From Flavobacteriales bacterium (lineage in GTDB: Bacteria > Bacteroidota > Bacteroidia > Flavobacteriales_F > PHOS-HE28), in the NCBI GenBank assembly GCA_016705545.1, contig JADIYA010000007.1:214500-278499 (forward strand): a stretch of 64,000 bases of DNA, given 5' to 3'. Positions 26,348-35,427 of this stretch are shown here, piece after piece. Both the position numbers and the translations under genes were made by a program. The number at the start of each line of letters is the position of its first letter. The first letter of the stretch is position 1. The notes below the pieces were generated by a model. It had not been told where the DNA came from, ran no database searches, and saw nothing but the letters and a program-made list of their open reading frames with translations.

Positions 26348-27556
26348 TCAACGCTCCACAACGAAACGGACCGATTGCACTCCGACGCGCAAAAGGTAGA
26401 GGCCTGGCTGAAGCATGCTCACATCAATGCGCTGACGCTGACCATTCGCGCGCGCTCCGATCACGATGCGGCCGCGCGAATCAAGCACTTCCACTGTCGT
26501 GGATACAGCCTGATCCAGAGACACGTCCACGAATGCGCTCGCCGGATTGGGGGACAAGCGGAAGGAAGCTGCCTCGCGCTCCTCAACGCCGATGTTGATA
26601 TCGCTGATGCGCGTGAGGCCCGTGCTGGTGGCCACCCAGATGCTGTTCGCGTCAGCCGCCAGCCGCCGCACATTCGGGCCAGCAAGGCCATCGCTCTCAT
26701 CGTACTGATCCCAGACGCCATCGGTATACACGCTCACGCCGCCCACGGTAACAAGGTAATCGACATACACGCCTGCCCAGATGCGACCGTACGCATCGAT
26801 GACCAAATCCGTAATGGGATTCAGTTCATCTGGCGGAGGAAGGATGAACACGGTCTCATGATCCACGATGTGGGCGTTGGACGCGCTGAGCACCGAGATT
26901 CCATCCGCAGTGGCCACCCATCGTTCCTGGGCGTTGTTCACCACGATGCTGCGAAGCCGATTGCTCAGCAGGCCCCCTGCAGTCGTCACCGCGGAGAAAG
27001 TGCTGCCGTTGAACACGATCATGCCGCCGAGGCCTCCGCTAAGGAGCACATCGCCATTGCCGGCGAAGGCTACGTGCGTGGTGCCCCCGAAGGGAATGCT
27101 TGGCGAGCCGAAAGCGGTGAAGGTGCTCGCGCTGAATCGGGTGGCACCATTGATCGTGGCGATCCACACATCGCCGTTGGGCGCCTGTTTGATGTTCTTG
27201 ATCTCGTTGTCGCTGAGGCCATTGGCCGTCGTGTAGTTGGTGAAGGTGCTGCCCTGCAGGACGCTCAGGCCGAAATCGGTGCCTACCCATACGTCGCCAT
27301 TGTCAAGGACCTCGATGGCATAGGTGTCATCATTCAGGAAGGTCGGGTGCGAGCCAACACTATAGGTGTTGAATGTGGTGCCATCGAACGAGGCGATGCC
27401 AGCTGCTGTAGCGACCCAGATCTTTCCATCAGGCGCCACGGCCACATCACGTACATCAAGATTGGGCAGCCCCTGGCCTGTGCCGTAGGTAGTAAAGGTC
27501 TGCGCGCGCAAGACAACGGTTGTTGACAGCGCGATCAGTGAGAGAAGGTGCTTCAT
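26348..27556 (-). CDS. Secreted beta-propeller protein, T9SS cargo
   Basis: A 402-residue protein: signal peptide (MKHLLSLIALSTTVVLRAQ) and about seven propeller repeats of the two-component-regulator type (TTANGLSDNEIKNIKQAPNG, DVWVGTDFGLSV). A type A sorting domain follows (FRLSPNPASAFVDVSLD to PGLYLLRVG, ending RFVVER). It has the same architecture as the protein at 14364 but is clearly a different gene copy. It is the last gene of a three-gene operon; its ATG overlaps the stop of the CotH-type gene by four bases. Its role is probably ligand binding or surface display rather than catalysis. Confidence 0.8.
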   Translation of the reverse strand: MKHLLSLIALSTTVVLRAQTFTTYGTGQGLPNLDVRDVAVAPDGKIWVATAAGIASFDGTTFNTYSVGSHPTFLNDDTYAIEVLDNGDVWVGTDFGLSVLQGSTFTNYTTANGLSDNEIKNIKQAPNGDVWIATINGATRFSASTFTAFGSPSIPFGGTTHVAFAGNGDVLLSGGLGGMIVFNGSTFSAVTTAGGLLSNRLRSIVVNNAQERWVATADGISVLSASNAHIVDHETVFILPPPDELNPITDLVIDAYGRIWAGVYVDYLVTVGGVSVYTDGVWDQYDESDGLAGPNVRRLAADANSIWVATSTGLTRISDINIGVEEREAASFRLSPNPASAFVDVSLDQAVSTTVEVLDSRGRIVIGARANGQRQRIDVSMLQPGLYLLRVGVQSVRFVVER

Positions 27557-29817
27557 GGGATGATGAGGAGGGGTTTTGTCAATGTGGCATCACCAAAGGT
27601 GGCGCGCAAGGTGTAGTGCCCGGCGGCCAAGGCGAAGGTGCGCAATTCGATCAACTGTCGACCTGCGAGTGCAGCTGGTCCCGCCACTCGCTGGCCATCT
27701 GAGCGGAAGACCTCCACCTCGAATTCGCCATCGCGGTCGATGAACGCGAAAACATCGGTGCTGCCGGGGTTCGGCCAGAGCTGAAAGGAGGCATCAGCAT
27801 CGAGACCGACAGTTGGCAGGTTGTACGCCTTGAAGGTGGGCGACATGCGAGTGAAGCCGCCCGTTCCGTTGGGTGACCGGGCCCAGCTGTAGATCGGGTA
27901 TTGTGCGCCATAGCTAACCTGATCGATGACATTATCCGCATCGTAGGCCAGCAAGAGGCTCCCCCCATCCGCATCGAGCTTGAAGCTCGCGTGGCAGTCG
28001 TCCACCCATTCGCGGTCATCGGCCCAGATGATGAGGTACTCCCCGGGCGCAAGCGTGAAGGCGGGCATGTACCACTTCTGCACGTCAGCGGGATCATCAC
28101 TGAGGTAAAGGCCGTTGGTCGTGATCACCGCATCGCTTGCGTTGAACAGCTCGATCCAATCACCTGTGCTGCCTGAGGCATCGGGCTGCGTGCGGTTGTC
28201 AGCCATCAGCTCATTGACCACCAAGGAGCCCGGAGCGAGCCGCGTGAAGATGCGGTGCGTCTTGTACGCCGCGCCGCGCGGAGAGAACTCACCGGCCATA
28301 GCATTCTCCGCGTAGATGTAATACTCGACCAGGTTCGCTTCGGCGATGAAGGTCGCCCCGTAGAGGCCATCGCCCGCGGCCCCATCGCCATGTGCGCCAT
28401 CGTCGAGCATCGCGATGCGCTCAAAGCGGCCGCGCTCTGCGAAGCGGTAAGCGATGAAAGCACTGTCTGCATCCGAGATCGCACTGGTGATGGTGATCGC
28501 TTCACCCACGCTGATATCCACAGGCGCGTTCTGAGGCCAGCTGATTCCAGGCTGGCCCGTATAGCCCTGAACGGTCTGCAAGTAGGCGTTGCGGCTGTTC
28601 ATGAGCGATGCGATGCCCGGATATGCGATGGTGAAGCTCACCTGGTCGGCCAGGTTGTCGAGGAAGCCTTGGTAGCTGTAGAACTTGTTCGCATCGGCCT
28701 GCACATGAGGGTCGATGAGGGTGCGCAACTGCTCGGCGAGCTGATAGATGTCACCATTCACGAAATGCTCCTCGATGATCGCGCGGATGTGCGCGAGGTA
28801 CATCCGTCGATGCATGGGGACCTCGAACAGGCTTCGCATCAGCGGCCGCTCAGAAACGCTCACGCCGCTGTAATGGCTAAGCGGATTGATGCTCGCCGCC
28901 TGCGTCACGCTGAATCCGTTCCAATAGGTGCTTGCATCAGAGAGCCGGAATGCGCCGAAGCTCATGTTCATGTCCCACGGGATGGTGTTCCACAGGCCTT
29001 CGTTGTCGCGGTAGAGGTAGTAGTTCTGCGCGTAGCCCACGTAGCTGTCGAAGTTGATGAGCGCGTAGTTGAGCGCATGCATCCAAAGGGCGCGATCCAC
29101 ATTCAGCACGCTATCGATCCTCTGCGGGTTCACGTTCAGCGCATCGATCAGCTCAAGCAGGTGGCCCCAGCCGAGCGTACTCTGCATCTCATAGAGCGAA
29201 TAGTACCCGGCACTATCTGCTCCCGGCGCGTCGCTCAGGTTGCAGTTGTCGCCCGTGAGGTCCACCATGGGCGGATTGCCTTTGAAGAAGGCACCGTTAT
29301 TCTCCCCGAAATGGGCCTTGAGGAAATCGTTCGACACATCCTCCGTGACCACATAGAGGCCTTGCAGCGTGTCGTTCACGAACACGTTCGCGTAGCTGGC
29401 CCGGGAAGCGGGCATGTAGTCGCGAGCGATCTGGTAGGTGAGGACTTCACGCAGGAACGAGGGGTCCTGGAACACGTTGCTGAGCTTGATCTTCTTTTGG
29501 CCTTGGTAATCCTGGCCGCTCACGGTGTGGTTCAGGTCGATGTTGAACGGGTTCTTGGCACGGCCGGAGCTATAGGAACTGTAGCCTTTGAAGCGGATGC
29601 CGCAACCTTGTAGCACGGTGCCGTCTATGGAGACCTGGCCGGTGAGCCTGCCATTCTCGCCCTGCGTGTAGAGGTCCTCCAGTTGCGATCGCCAATCCGC
29701 TTCGGCGAAGGTCAAGCGGATCTCGTGCACAACGCCCAGGTCAAATAGATCGGATTGCGGACGCGCCTGAAGCACGGCCACAATCGCCACGACCAAGAGC
29801 AAGATCCGGTCTCGCAT
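27553..29817 (-). CDS. Secreted CotH-like kinase-fold protein with lamin-tail domain, T9SS cargo
   Basis: A 754-residue exported protein (signal peptide MRDRILLLVVAIVAVLQARPQ). Residues about 30-400 match the CotH family (IRFKGYSSYSSGRAKNPFN, KKIKLSNVFQDPSFLREVL, NTIPWDMNMSFG), an atypical protein-kinase fold found in spore-coat and bacterial surface proteins. A lamin-tail domain follows near 535-650 (LVVNELMADNRTQPDASG, DWIELFNAS, SLLLAYDADNVIDQVSYG). A T9SS sorting domain ends the protein (FQLWPNPGSTDVFAF to GHYTLRATFG). The start is the ATG at 29817, overlapping the upstream stop (TGATG). The substrate of any kinase activity is unknown. Confidence 0.82.
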   Translation of the reverse strand: MRDRILLLVVAIVAVLQARPQSDLFDLGVVHEIRLTFAEADWRSQLEDLYTQGENGRLTGQVSIDGTVLQGCGIRFKGYSSYSSGRAKNPFNIDLNHTVSGQDYQGQKKIKLSNVFQDPSFLREVLTYQIARDYMPASRASYANVFVNDTLQGLYVVTEDVSNDFLKAHFGENNGAFFKGNPPMVDLTGDNCNLSDAPGADSAGYYSLYEMQSTLGWGHLLELIDALNVNPQRIDSVLNVDRALWMHALNYALINFDSYVGYAQNYYLYRDNEGLWNTIPWDMNMSFGAFRLSDASTYWNGFSVTQAASINPLSHYSGVSVSERPLMRSLFEVPMHRRMYLAHIRAIIEEHFVNGDIYQLAEQLRTLIDPHVQADANKFYSYQGFLDNLADQVSFTIAYPGIASLMNSRNAYLQTVQGYTGQPGISWPQNAPVDISVGEAITITSAISDADSAFIAYRFAERGRFERIAMLDDGAHGDGAAGDGLYGATFIAEANLVEYYIYAENAMAGEFSPRGAAYKTHRIFTRLAPGSLVVNELMADNRTQPDASGSTGDWIELFNASDAVITTNGLYLSDDPADVQKWYMPAFTLAPGEYLIIWADDREWVDDCHASFKLDADGGSLLLAYDADNVIDQVSYGAQYPIYSWARSPNGTGGFTRMSPTFKAYNLPTVGLDADASFQLWPNPGSTDVFAFIDRDGEFEVEVFRSDGQRVAGPAALAGRQLIELRTFALAAGHYTLRATFGDATLTKPLLIIP

Positions 29818-31307
29818 CAATGCGCCACCACCAGCTTCCTGGATTGCCGGTCGCCAGTGCTGTGTTCAAGCACAATAGTATAAACGCCGTCGGGCAGGGT
29901 GCTCACATCGATTGTCCAGTCCGGAAGCTGCCGCCTCACGGTGCGGCCGCTCGCGTCCAGGACAACATACGCTCGCAAGGTCTCCACTTCCACACCCACG
30001 AGGCTCACCTGCTGGTTCGCCGGGTTGGGGAACATGCCGAAGGAAACGGCCGCCTCTTCCGTGAGCACTTCAGTGGTGATCCCGCATGGATCGTTCAGCA
30101 AGGTGATGATGCCCGGATGGTCACAGGTGTATCGGAAACCCTTCTGCGGCCCTGCATTGTACTGCCAGACCAGTTGGTTGGAGCTGTTCACTTCGTACAT
30201 GTATTGCTGTGAGACCGCGCAGAAGACATTGCCGTTGGGCATGAGCTCAGCCGCGCTCTGGCCGCTGGCATTGGCCAGGCACTGATGGCGGAAATCGTAG
30301 GTGTTCGGCCCCCATACGGTTCCCGGTGTCCATGGGTAGTTGAAGCCGTCCATCGCTGGGTTGATGGCATCCACGACGGACGAATTCCCGCTGCCACCGC
30401 TATTATTGAAAAAGGAGATCCAGCCATCCATGGCGCCGCCCTTCACCCACTTGGGGTCATGCACAGCGGCAGTTATCCGCTGCGTGCCGGATACTCCATA
30501 GTTCGCCGGCTTGCCCCAGCGGAACAGGAAATCGCCTCCGCGCCCCCCGTTGCCACCGGTATGGCCAGTCGCCTCTGCGGTTGTTGTGCTGTGGTCGATG
30601 ATGAAGATCTCACTGAGGTAACGCGCGCTGAAGACGATCTGATCGAGTTCCTCGTTGTAATCGATGCCGTTCTCGTGGAACCAGTCGATTCCGCCGGGTC
30701 CCGCCCCGCCGGAGACCGATACGTTGATGTTCATGCGGTGCGGGTTCTCCGCAATGGGCATGTAGTTGGGCTTGGCTGCATCTGCATATTGGATGAAGCG
30801 ATCAAGCATCTCCCATTGCCATACCACCTGCGCCGTGCTACCGGTGGGCTGGATCTCGATGATGCGGCCAGGGTACTTGGCCGATGCGCCGGTGTAGCCC
30901 AACGCCTGCAACTCGGCTACCGTTTTCTTCACATAAGCCAACAGCAGCACATTTCCGTTCGGCATCAGGCAGATGTCGTGGTGCGTCACGTAATCAGCGG
31001 TGGAATAGATGAAATCCCACACCACCTGGCCTTGCGGATTCAGCTCCTGCACACGACCGCTCACCGCCGCCGTGTTGATCTGATTCCCGCTGTTCACCGC
31101 GCTGCGCACCAGATTGCCGTTCGGCTTCAAGGCCATGGCATAACTGAAATTGGTGGGACAGGTCCACGTGTAGGCGATCTGCTGGCTGGCGTTGATCAGG
31201 CGTGCGGTTGTGTTGTTGCTGAGGTTGTAAAGCGCAAAGCCGTCGAATTGGGCAGAAGCCGTGGTGGCCAAGCCGAAACCAATGGCAAGGATTGAATTCC
31301 GGAACAT
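29817..31307 (-). CDS. Secreted aryl-sulfate sulfotransferase-like protein, T9SS cargo
   Basis: A 496-residue exported protein. The signal peptide is MFRNSILAIGFGLATTASAQ. The body matches the arylsulfotransferase (ASST) beta-propeller: MALKPNGNLVRS, YVTHHDICLMPNGNVLLLAY, DWFHENGIDYNEELDQIVFS and AVHDPKWVKGG are the conserved blade motifs with His residues in positions expected for the active centre. The last 75 residues are a T9SS sorting domain (FGMFPNPANQQVSLVG to DGVYTIVLEHS). ASST enzymes move sulfate between phenolic compounds in the periplasm or outside. It starts the operon ASST-CotH-propeller. The ATG at 31307 gives a clean signal peptide. Confidence 0.8.
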   Translation of the reverse strand: MFRNSILAIGFGLATTASAQFDGFALYNLSNNTTARLINASQQIAYTWTCPTNFSYAMALKPNGNLVRSAVNSGNQINTAAVSGRVQELNPQGQVVWDFIYSTADYVTHHDICLMPNGNVLLLAYVKKTVAELQALGYTGASAKYPGRIIEIQPTGSTAQVVWQWEMLDRFIQYADAAKPNYMPIAENPHRMNINVSVSGGAGPGGIDWFHENGIDYNEELDQIVFSARYLSEIFIIDHSTTTAEATGHTGGNGGRGGDFLFRWGKPANYGVSGTQRITAAVHDPKWVKGGAMDGWISFFNNSGGSGNSSVVDAINPAMDGFNYPWTPGTVWGPNTYDFRHQCLANASGQSAAELMPNGNVFCAVSQQYMYEVNSSNQLVWQYNAGPQKGFRYTCDHPGIITLLNDPCGITTEVLTEEAAVSFGMFPNPANQQVSLVGVEVETLRAYVVLDASGRTVRRQLPDWTIDVSTLPDGVYTIVLEHSTGDRQSRKLVVAH

Positions 31308-31570
31308 GTGCTTGGTGAGGTGGTTTGTGGGTGAGGAACCGGCGCAAGGGAACGCCATTTTCATGCAGGCTTCACACAAAAGTGACATTCGCTCCGATGT
31401 CGCCTTGCCCGATTGGTTTAACCCATGCTCTACTCCGACGAAAGGGTTTCGATGAACGACCGAAATCAATGGACGAAGGCAGCAACCGTCCAATCGCCTC
31501 ACTCAGGAATGATTCGAGTCGCCAGCGTACACTTGGGCACCGCATGCCAACAGGCAGTGGGGAATCCGCC

Positions 31571-32350
31571 ATGTGCTACGGGGTGAAAGCGCGCACGGAG
31601 ATGAGCCTGCGGATTGCCAAGAGCCGTGGGTCCAAAGAAGCGGCCGATAAGCTCACCCGGCTGCTGAACCCCATCCCCGAATTGGACCTTCATTACGCGA
31701 ACGCTTTCACGCACCCGCGCATGGTGCTTTACACCGATGCCGAGCCGCATGACCCGCAGTTGGCGCTTTGGGGCCTGGTGCCCGCCTGGGTGAATGATGC
31801 GGACCAGCAGCGCGCGATCTGGAACCAGACGCTCAACGCACGTGGCGAGAGCATCTTCGAGAAGCCTGCGTTCAGGAATTCGGCGCGAGGGCGGCGCGCC
31901 ATCGTGCATGTCGAGGGCTTTTATGAGCATCATCATTTCGGCAAGAAGGCCTACCCCTACTTCATCCACCTGAAGGACAGGCCGCACTTCGCACTGGCTG
32001 CGCTTTGGGACATCTGGAAAGACCCTGACAGTGGCACATCCATGCTCACCTTCAGCATCGTGACCTGCGAGGGCAATGAGCTGCTTCAGCGCATCCACAA
32101 CAATCCGAAGCTCGAGGGACCGCGCATGCCGGTGATCCTCACGGAAGAGGAAGAAGCGCAGTGGCTGGCCCCGGTCCATAACCGATCGGATGAGGAAGCC
32201 ATCATGCGGTTGATAAAACCCTACCCCAACGAGGCAATGGCTGCCTACAGCGTGCGCCCCTTGCTCGGTAAAGAAGGATTGGGCAATTCCCCGGTCGCTA
32301 GCGACGCTTTCGAGTATCCAGAGCTGATCCTCGCAGACCCGTTGGCCTGA
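31571..32350 (+). CDS. SRAP-family protein (YedK/HMCES-like), abasic-site DNA-protein crosslink repair
   Basis: A 259-residue SOS-response-associated peptidase family protein. The catalytic cysteine is residue 2 (MCYGVKA), which must be exposed after Met removal, so the start at 31571 is certain. The conserved WGLVPAW, the Asn in NARGES, the Glu in VEGFYEHH and the PRMPVIL motif are present. The family crosslinks to abasic sites in single-stranded DNA and shields them. The 263 bases between this gene and the divergent sulfotransferase gene hold no recognised feature. Its 3' end is seven bases from the convergent amidotransferase gene. Confidence 0.9.
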   Translation: MCYGVKARTEMSLRIAKSRGSKEAADKLTRLLNPIPELDLHYANAFTHPRMVLYTDAEPHDPQLALWGLVPAWVNDADQQRAIWNQTLNARGESIFEKPAFRNSARGRRAIVHVEGFYEHHHFGKKAYPYFIHLKDRPHFALAALWDIWKDPDSGTSMLTFSIVTCEGNELLQRIHNNPKLEGPRMPVILTEEEEAQWLAPVHNRSDEEAIMRLIKPYPNEAMAAYSVRPLLGKEGLGNSPVASDAFEYPELILADPLA

Positions 32351-32357
32351 TGCCGTC

Positions 32358-32921
32358 TTAGTCAGCAAGCCAGTTCGCGATGATGCGGGGGCCATCTGGG
32401 GTGAGCACGCTCTCCGGATGGAACTGCACCCCGCACACTCGGAAGTGCGCGCGGCGAAGGGCCATCACGACGCCCTCAGCACTGCGAGCGGTCACGTGCA
32501 ATTCAGCCGGTAAGCTTGCTTCGTCTGCTGCCCAACTGTGATAAAGGCCGACTTCGAAGGGCGATGGCAATCCCTGGAAGAGTGGATCAACCGGTTCCTC
32601 AACCGTGCACGAAACCGCGGCTCCGTGCATGACCCGGGACTGATTCAACAATCGGCCGCCACATGCTTCCACAATGGCCTGCATGCCCAGGCACACGCCG
32701 AGGATGGGGTGCGAGGGCATCAGCGCTTGCAGCAGCGGCATGGTGATCCCTGCTTCTGATGGGAGGCCTGGTCCCGGAGAGATCACGATCCGCTCATAGC
32801 GCGAAGCCTCACTGATGCTGATGGCGTCATTCCGCACCACATCCACCTGCGCATGCACAGCCAGCAGGTGGTGCAGGTTCCAGGTGAAGGAATCGTAGTT
32901 ATCGAGGAGCAGGATCCGCAC
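32358..32921 (-). CDS. Glutamine amidotransferase, anthranilate/aminodeoxychorismate synthase component II
   Basis: A 187-residue class I glutamine amidotransferase. It opens LLLDNYDSFTWNLHHLL. The nucleophile lies in GVCLGMQAIVEACGG and the His/Glu pair in VQFHPESVLTPDG. Such subunits feed ammonia to TrpE or PabB. Neither partner gene is in the window, so pabA and trpG cannot be separated. The start codon is GTG at 32921, 28 bases below a -7-like TAGGTTGG on the minus strand (32950-32957). Confidence 0.88.
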   Translation of the reverse strand: MRILLLDNYDSFTWNLHHLLAVHAQVDVVRNDAISISEASRYERIVISPGPGLPSEAGITMPLLQALMPSHPILGVCLGMQAIVEACGGRLLNQSRVMHGAAVSCTVEEPVDPLFQGLPSPFEVGLYHSWAADEASLPAELHVTARSAEGVVMALRRAHFRVCGVQFHPESVLTPDGPRIIANWLAD

Positions 32922-33048
32922 GCGCCGATTGCTTATGGGCTTGAAGGCGCCAACCTATGCCAGAAGCTGCACAGTAATGCCGCTTCCGTCCACCGGTAGC
33001 CGTTGACGGATGGCCGCGAACGGCACAACACCGCCCCGGCCTTCCGCG

Positions 33049-33056
33049 TATCATTG
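33049..33056 (+). promoter_or_regulatory. -7-like element TATCATTG of the patatin gene
   Basis: One mismatch to TAnnTTTG, 19 bases before the ATG at 33076; no matching -33 TTG. The rest of the 154-bp divergent region shows nothing further. Confidence 0.3.
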
Positions 33057-33075
33057 ACCGAAAGCCCTGCACCGC

Positions 33076-35427
33076 ATGACCGCCCGCCTTACCGTACGCA
33101 CTTGGTGGCGCCGTGCGATTTATTTCTTCCCAATCCAGCTGCTGCTGCTGCACCTGAAGAAGAACCACTTGCTGCTGCTGGCGTGGCTGGTGCTGTTCGC
33201 CTACGTGACGGAGAGCCTTGGGGTGAAATACGGCGTGCCTTATCTCTTCCTGTTCCCCGAGTACTTCGGCCGTGTCGATTTCTTCTCGCACCTGATCACC
33301 GGCTTCGCCTTGGGCGGCTTCATCACCGCCTTCAACCTGTACAGCTACGCGATGCATGGCTACCGCTTCCCCTTCATCGCCACCATCGCCAGGCCCTTCC
33401 TCAAATTCAACGTGAACAACGCCTTCATCCCGGCACTGTTCATACTCACCTACCTCTGGTGCGCAGCGCGCTTCCAATACACCCAGGAATTGGTCCCCTT
33501 GCCGAGCGTGGCCCTGCATCTGCTGGGATTCCTCGTGGGCGTCCTCGCCTTCTTGGGCATCGCGCTGCTCTACTTCACGCGCACGAACACCGACATCGTG
33601 AAGCTCTCCGGTAAATCGGCTGAGGAGTACCGGCCGGAAGAGCCGCTCATGGATATACTCGGGCCGCAGCACGAAGCCCCGCCCAAGAGGCCCCATGAGC
33701 GGCGAAAGGCCATGCGCTGGCTGCGTCGCCAGCAGCGCACGGAGAAATGGCGCGTTGAAACCTACCTCACTCCACGACTGCGCATCATGCTGGCCCGAAG
33801 CAGCGCGCACTACGATCAGGAGCTGCTGCGCGATGTGCTCTGGCAGAACCACATCAACGGATCCATCTTCGAGGTGGTCCTCGTGCTCACCTTCATCCTG
33901 CTTGGCGCTTTCAACAACGTGGCGCTCTTCGCCATTCCGGCAGGAGCAAGCGCGTTCCTCCTGTTCACGGTGGTGCTCATGCTCGTGAGCGCGCTCTTCA
34001 GTTGGCTCCACGGCTGGACCGGGGCTGTGATCCTCCTGGCTGTGGTGAGCCTGAACCTCTTGAGCCAACGCACAGAGCGCTTCCTGTATGACACCCATGC
34101 TTACGGGCTCGATTATGAGCATCCGCCCGCCACCTACGATCGCAATACCATCACGGCCATGGCCAACGACACGGCTCTTGCCGCACGCGATGCCCGCGCC
34201 ATGCTGGCCACGCTCGAGCGATGGAAAGCGAACAACCTGCGCTTCGCCGATGCCAGCGGGAAGCCCAAGATGGTGATCATCAACACCAGCGGGGGTGGGC
34301 TGCGAAGCATGCTTTGGACCTATCGCGGGCTGCAGGTGGCGGATAGCATGCTGGATGGAACGTTGATGGCACGCACTGCACTGATGACCGGCTCATCTGG
34401 CGGGATCATTGGTGCGGCTTACTTCCGCCAGATCCAGCAATACGACCAGGATAAAGGCACCTCGGATCGCTTCAGCCATGCTGTGCTTGATGAGATCAGC
34501 GGTGACGTGCTCAACCCGGTGGCCTTCAGCTTCGTCACCAACGATATGTTCATCCGCTACCGCAGCGTGCGCGATGGCAATCGCCGGTACACGCTCGACC
34601 GCGCCGCTGCGTTCGAACGGCGATTGAATGCGAACACGCGTGGCATGCTCGACGTGCGTTTGGGTGAAATGGCACAGGCCGAAAGGGAAGCCCGCACCCC
34701 AATGCTGGTGGTGAGCCCGACCAGCATCAACGATGGGCGTCGATTGGTGATCGCGGCGCAGGATGCCTCGTACCTCACGTCCATCACCCCGAGTGCTTCT
34801 GTCCATCTGCAAAGCCAAGCAGAGGCCATCGAATTCCGCCGCCTATTCGCCGCTCACGGCCCAGACAGTCTCAAGCTATCCAGCGCATTGCGCATGAGCG
34901 CCAGCTTCCCGTACATCACACCGATCACCACATTGCCCAGCCAGCCACCCATGCGCGTGATGGATGCCGGGGTGCGGGACAACTACGGATACAGGGTCAC
35001 CCTCGCATGGCTGGCGACTTTCCAGGACTGGATCGAGGCGAACACCAGCGGTGTCGTGGTGCTGCAACTGCGCGACACACAGAAGCAACTGGAGGTGCAC
35101 CCGAGCAGCGGTTCACTGATGGGCCGAGTACTCGACCCGATCGGCAGCGTTTACGACAACTTCGTCCGCGCACAGGATCAGGACTACGACCTCATGCTGC
35201 ACCTCTTCGACCCCACGGGGAATGCGCCATTGGAGGTGATCGATGTGCAGCTTTGGCACGATCGATCCGAGCGCATCTCACTCAGTTGGCATCTTACGCG
35301 GGTTGAACGGGAGCGCGTATTGCGCTCAGTGCACGGAACTGGGAACCGTATGGCATTCGCACGATTGTCCGCGCTCCTGCATCCCGCTAGCCCAACTGCT
35401 GAAGGTGCCAGCGCACCAACCCGTTGA
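33076..35427 (+). CDS. Membrane-anchored patatin-like phospholipase
   Basis: A 783-residue protein with an unusual build. The N-terminal about 340 residues hold six or more membrane segments in two groups: near residues 12-50, 75-100, 118-135 and 145-175, then 270-330 after a basic cytosolic loop (KRPHERRKAMRWLRRQQR). A patatin-type lipase domain follows: oxyanion loop NTSGGGLRSMLW, nucleophile serine in TGSSGG near residue 440, and the catalytic Asp in MDAGVRDNYG near 630. It should cleave acyl esters at the inner membrane, possibly phospholipids. The C-terminus overlaps the convergent kinase gene by 41 bases. Confidence 0.8.
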   Translation: MTARLTVRTWWRRAIYFFPIQLLLLHLKKNHLLLLAWLVLFAYVTESLGVKYGVPYLFLFPEYFGRVDFFSHLITGFALGGFITAFNLYSYAMHGYRFPFIATIARPFLKFNVNNAFIPALFILTYLWCAARFQYTQELVPLPSVALHLLGFLVGVLAFLGIALLYFTRTNTDIVKLSGKSAEEYRPEEPLMDILGPQHEAPPKRPHERRKAMRWLRRQQRTEKWRVETYLTPRLRIMLARSSAHYDQELLRDVLWQNHINGSIFEVVLVLTFILLGAFNNVALFAIPAGASAFLLFTVVLMLVSALFSWLHGWTGAVILLAVVSLNLLSQRTERFLYDTHAYGLDYEHPPATYDRNTITAMANDTALAARDARAMLATLERWKANNLRFADASGKPKMVIINTSGGGLRSMLWTYRGLQVADSMLDGTLMARTALMTGSSGGIIGAAYFRQIQQYDQDKGTSDRFSHAVLDEISGDVLNPVAFSFVTNDMFIRYRSVRDGNRRYTLDRAAAFERRLNANTRGMLDVRLGEMAQAEREARTPMLVVSPTSINDGRRLVIAAQDASYLTSITPSASVHLQSQAEAIEFRRLFAAHGPDSLKLSSALRMSASFPYITPITTLPSQPPMRVMDAGVRDNYGYRVTLAWLATFQDWIEANTSGVVVLQLRDTQKQLEVHPSSGSLMGRVLDPIGSVYDNFVRAQDQDYDLMLHLFDPTGNAPLEVIDVQLWHDRSERISLSWHLTRVERERVLRSVHGTGNRMAFARLSALLHPASPTAEGASAPTR

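Noticed and set aside
26024..27526. Plus-strand frame (about 500 codons) across the helicase-propeller boundary
   Set aside because: It spans parts of two minus-strand genes and the gap between them, with no protein features of its own.
32922..33075. Search for a tRNA or regulatory RNA in this and the other intergenic gaps
   Set aside because: No cloverleaf-like arm set, CCA end or known riboswitch core was recognised by eye in any gap of the window.
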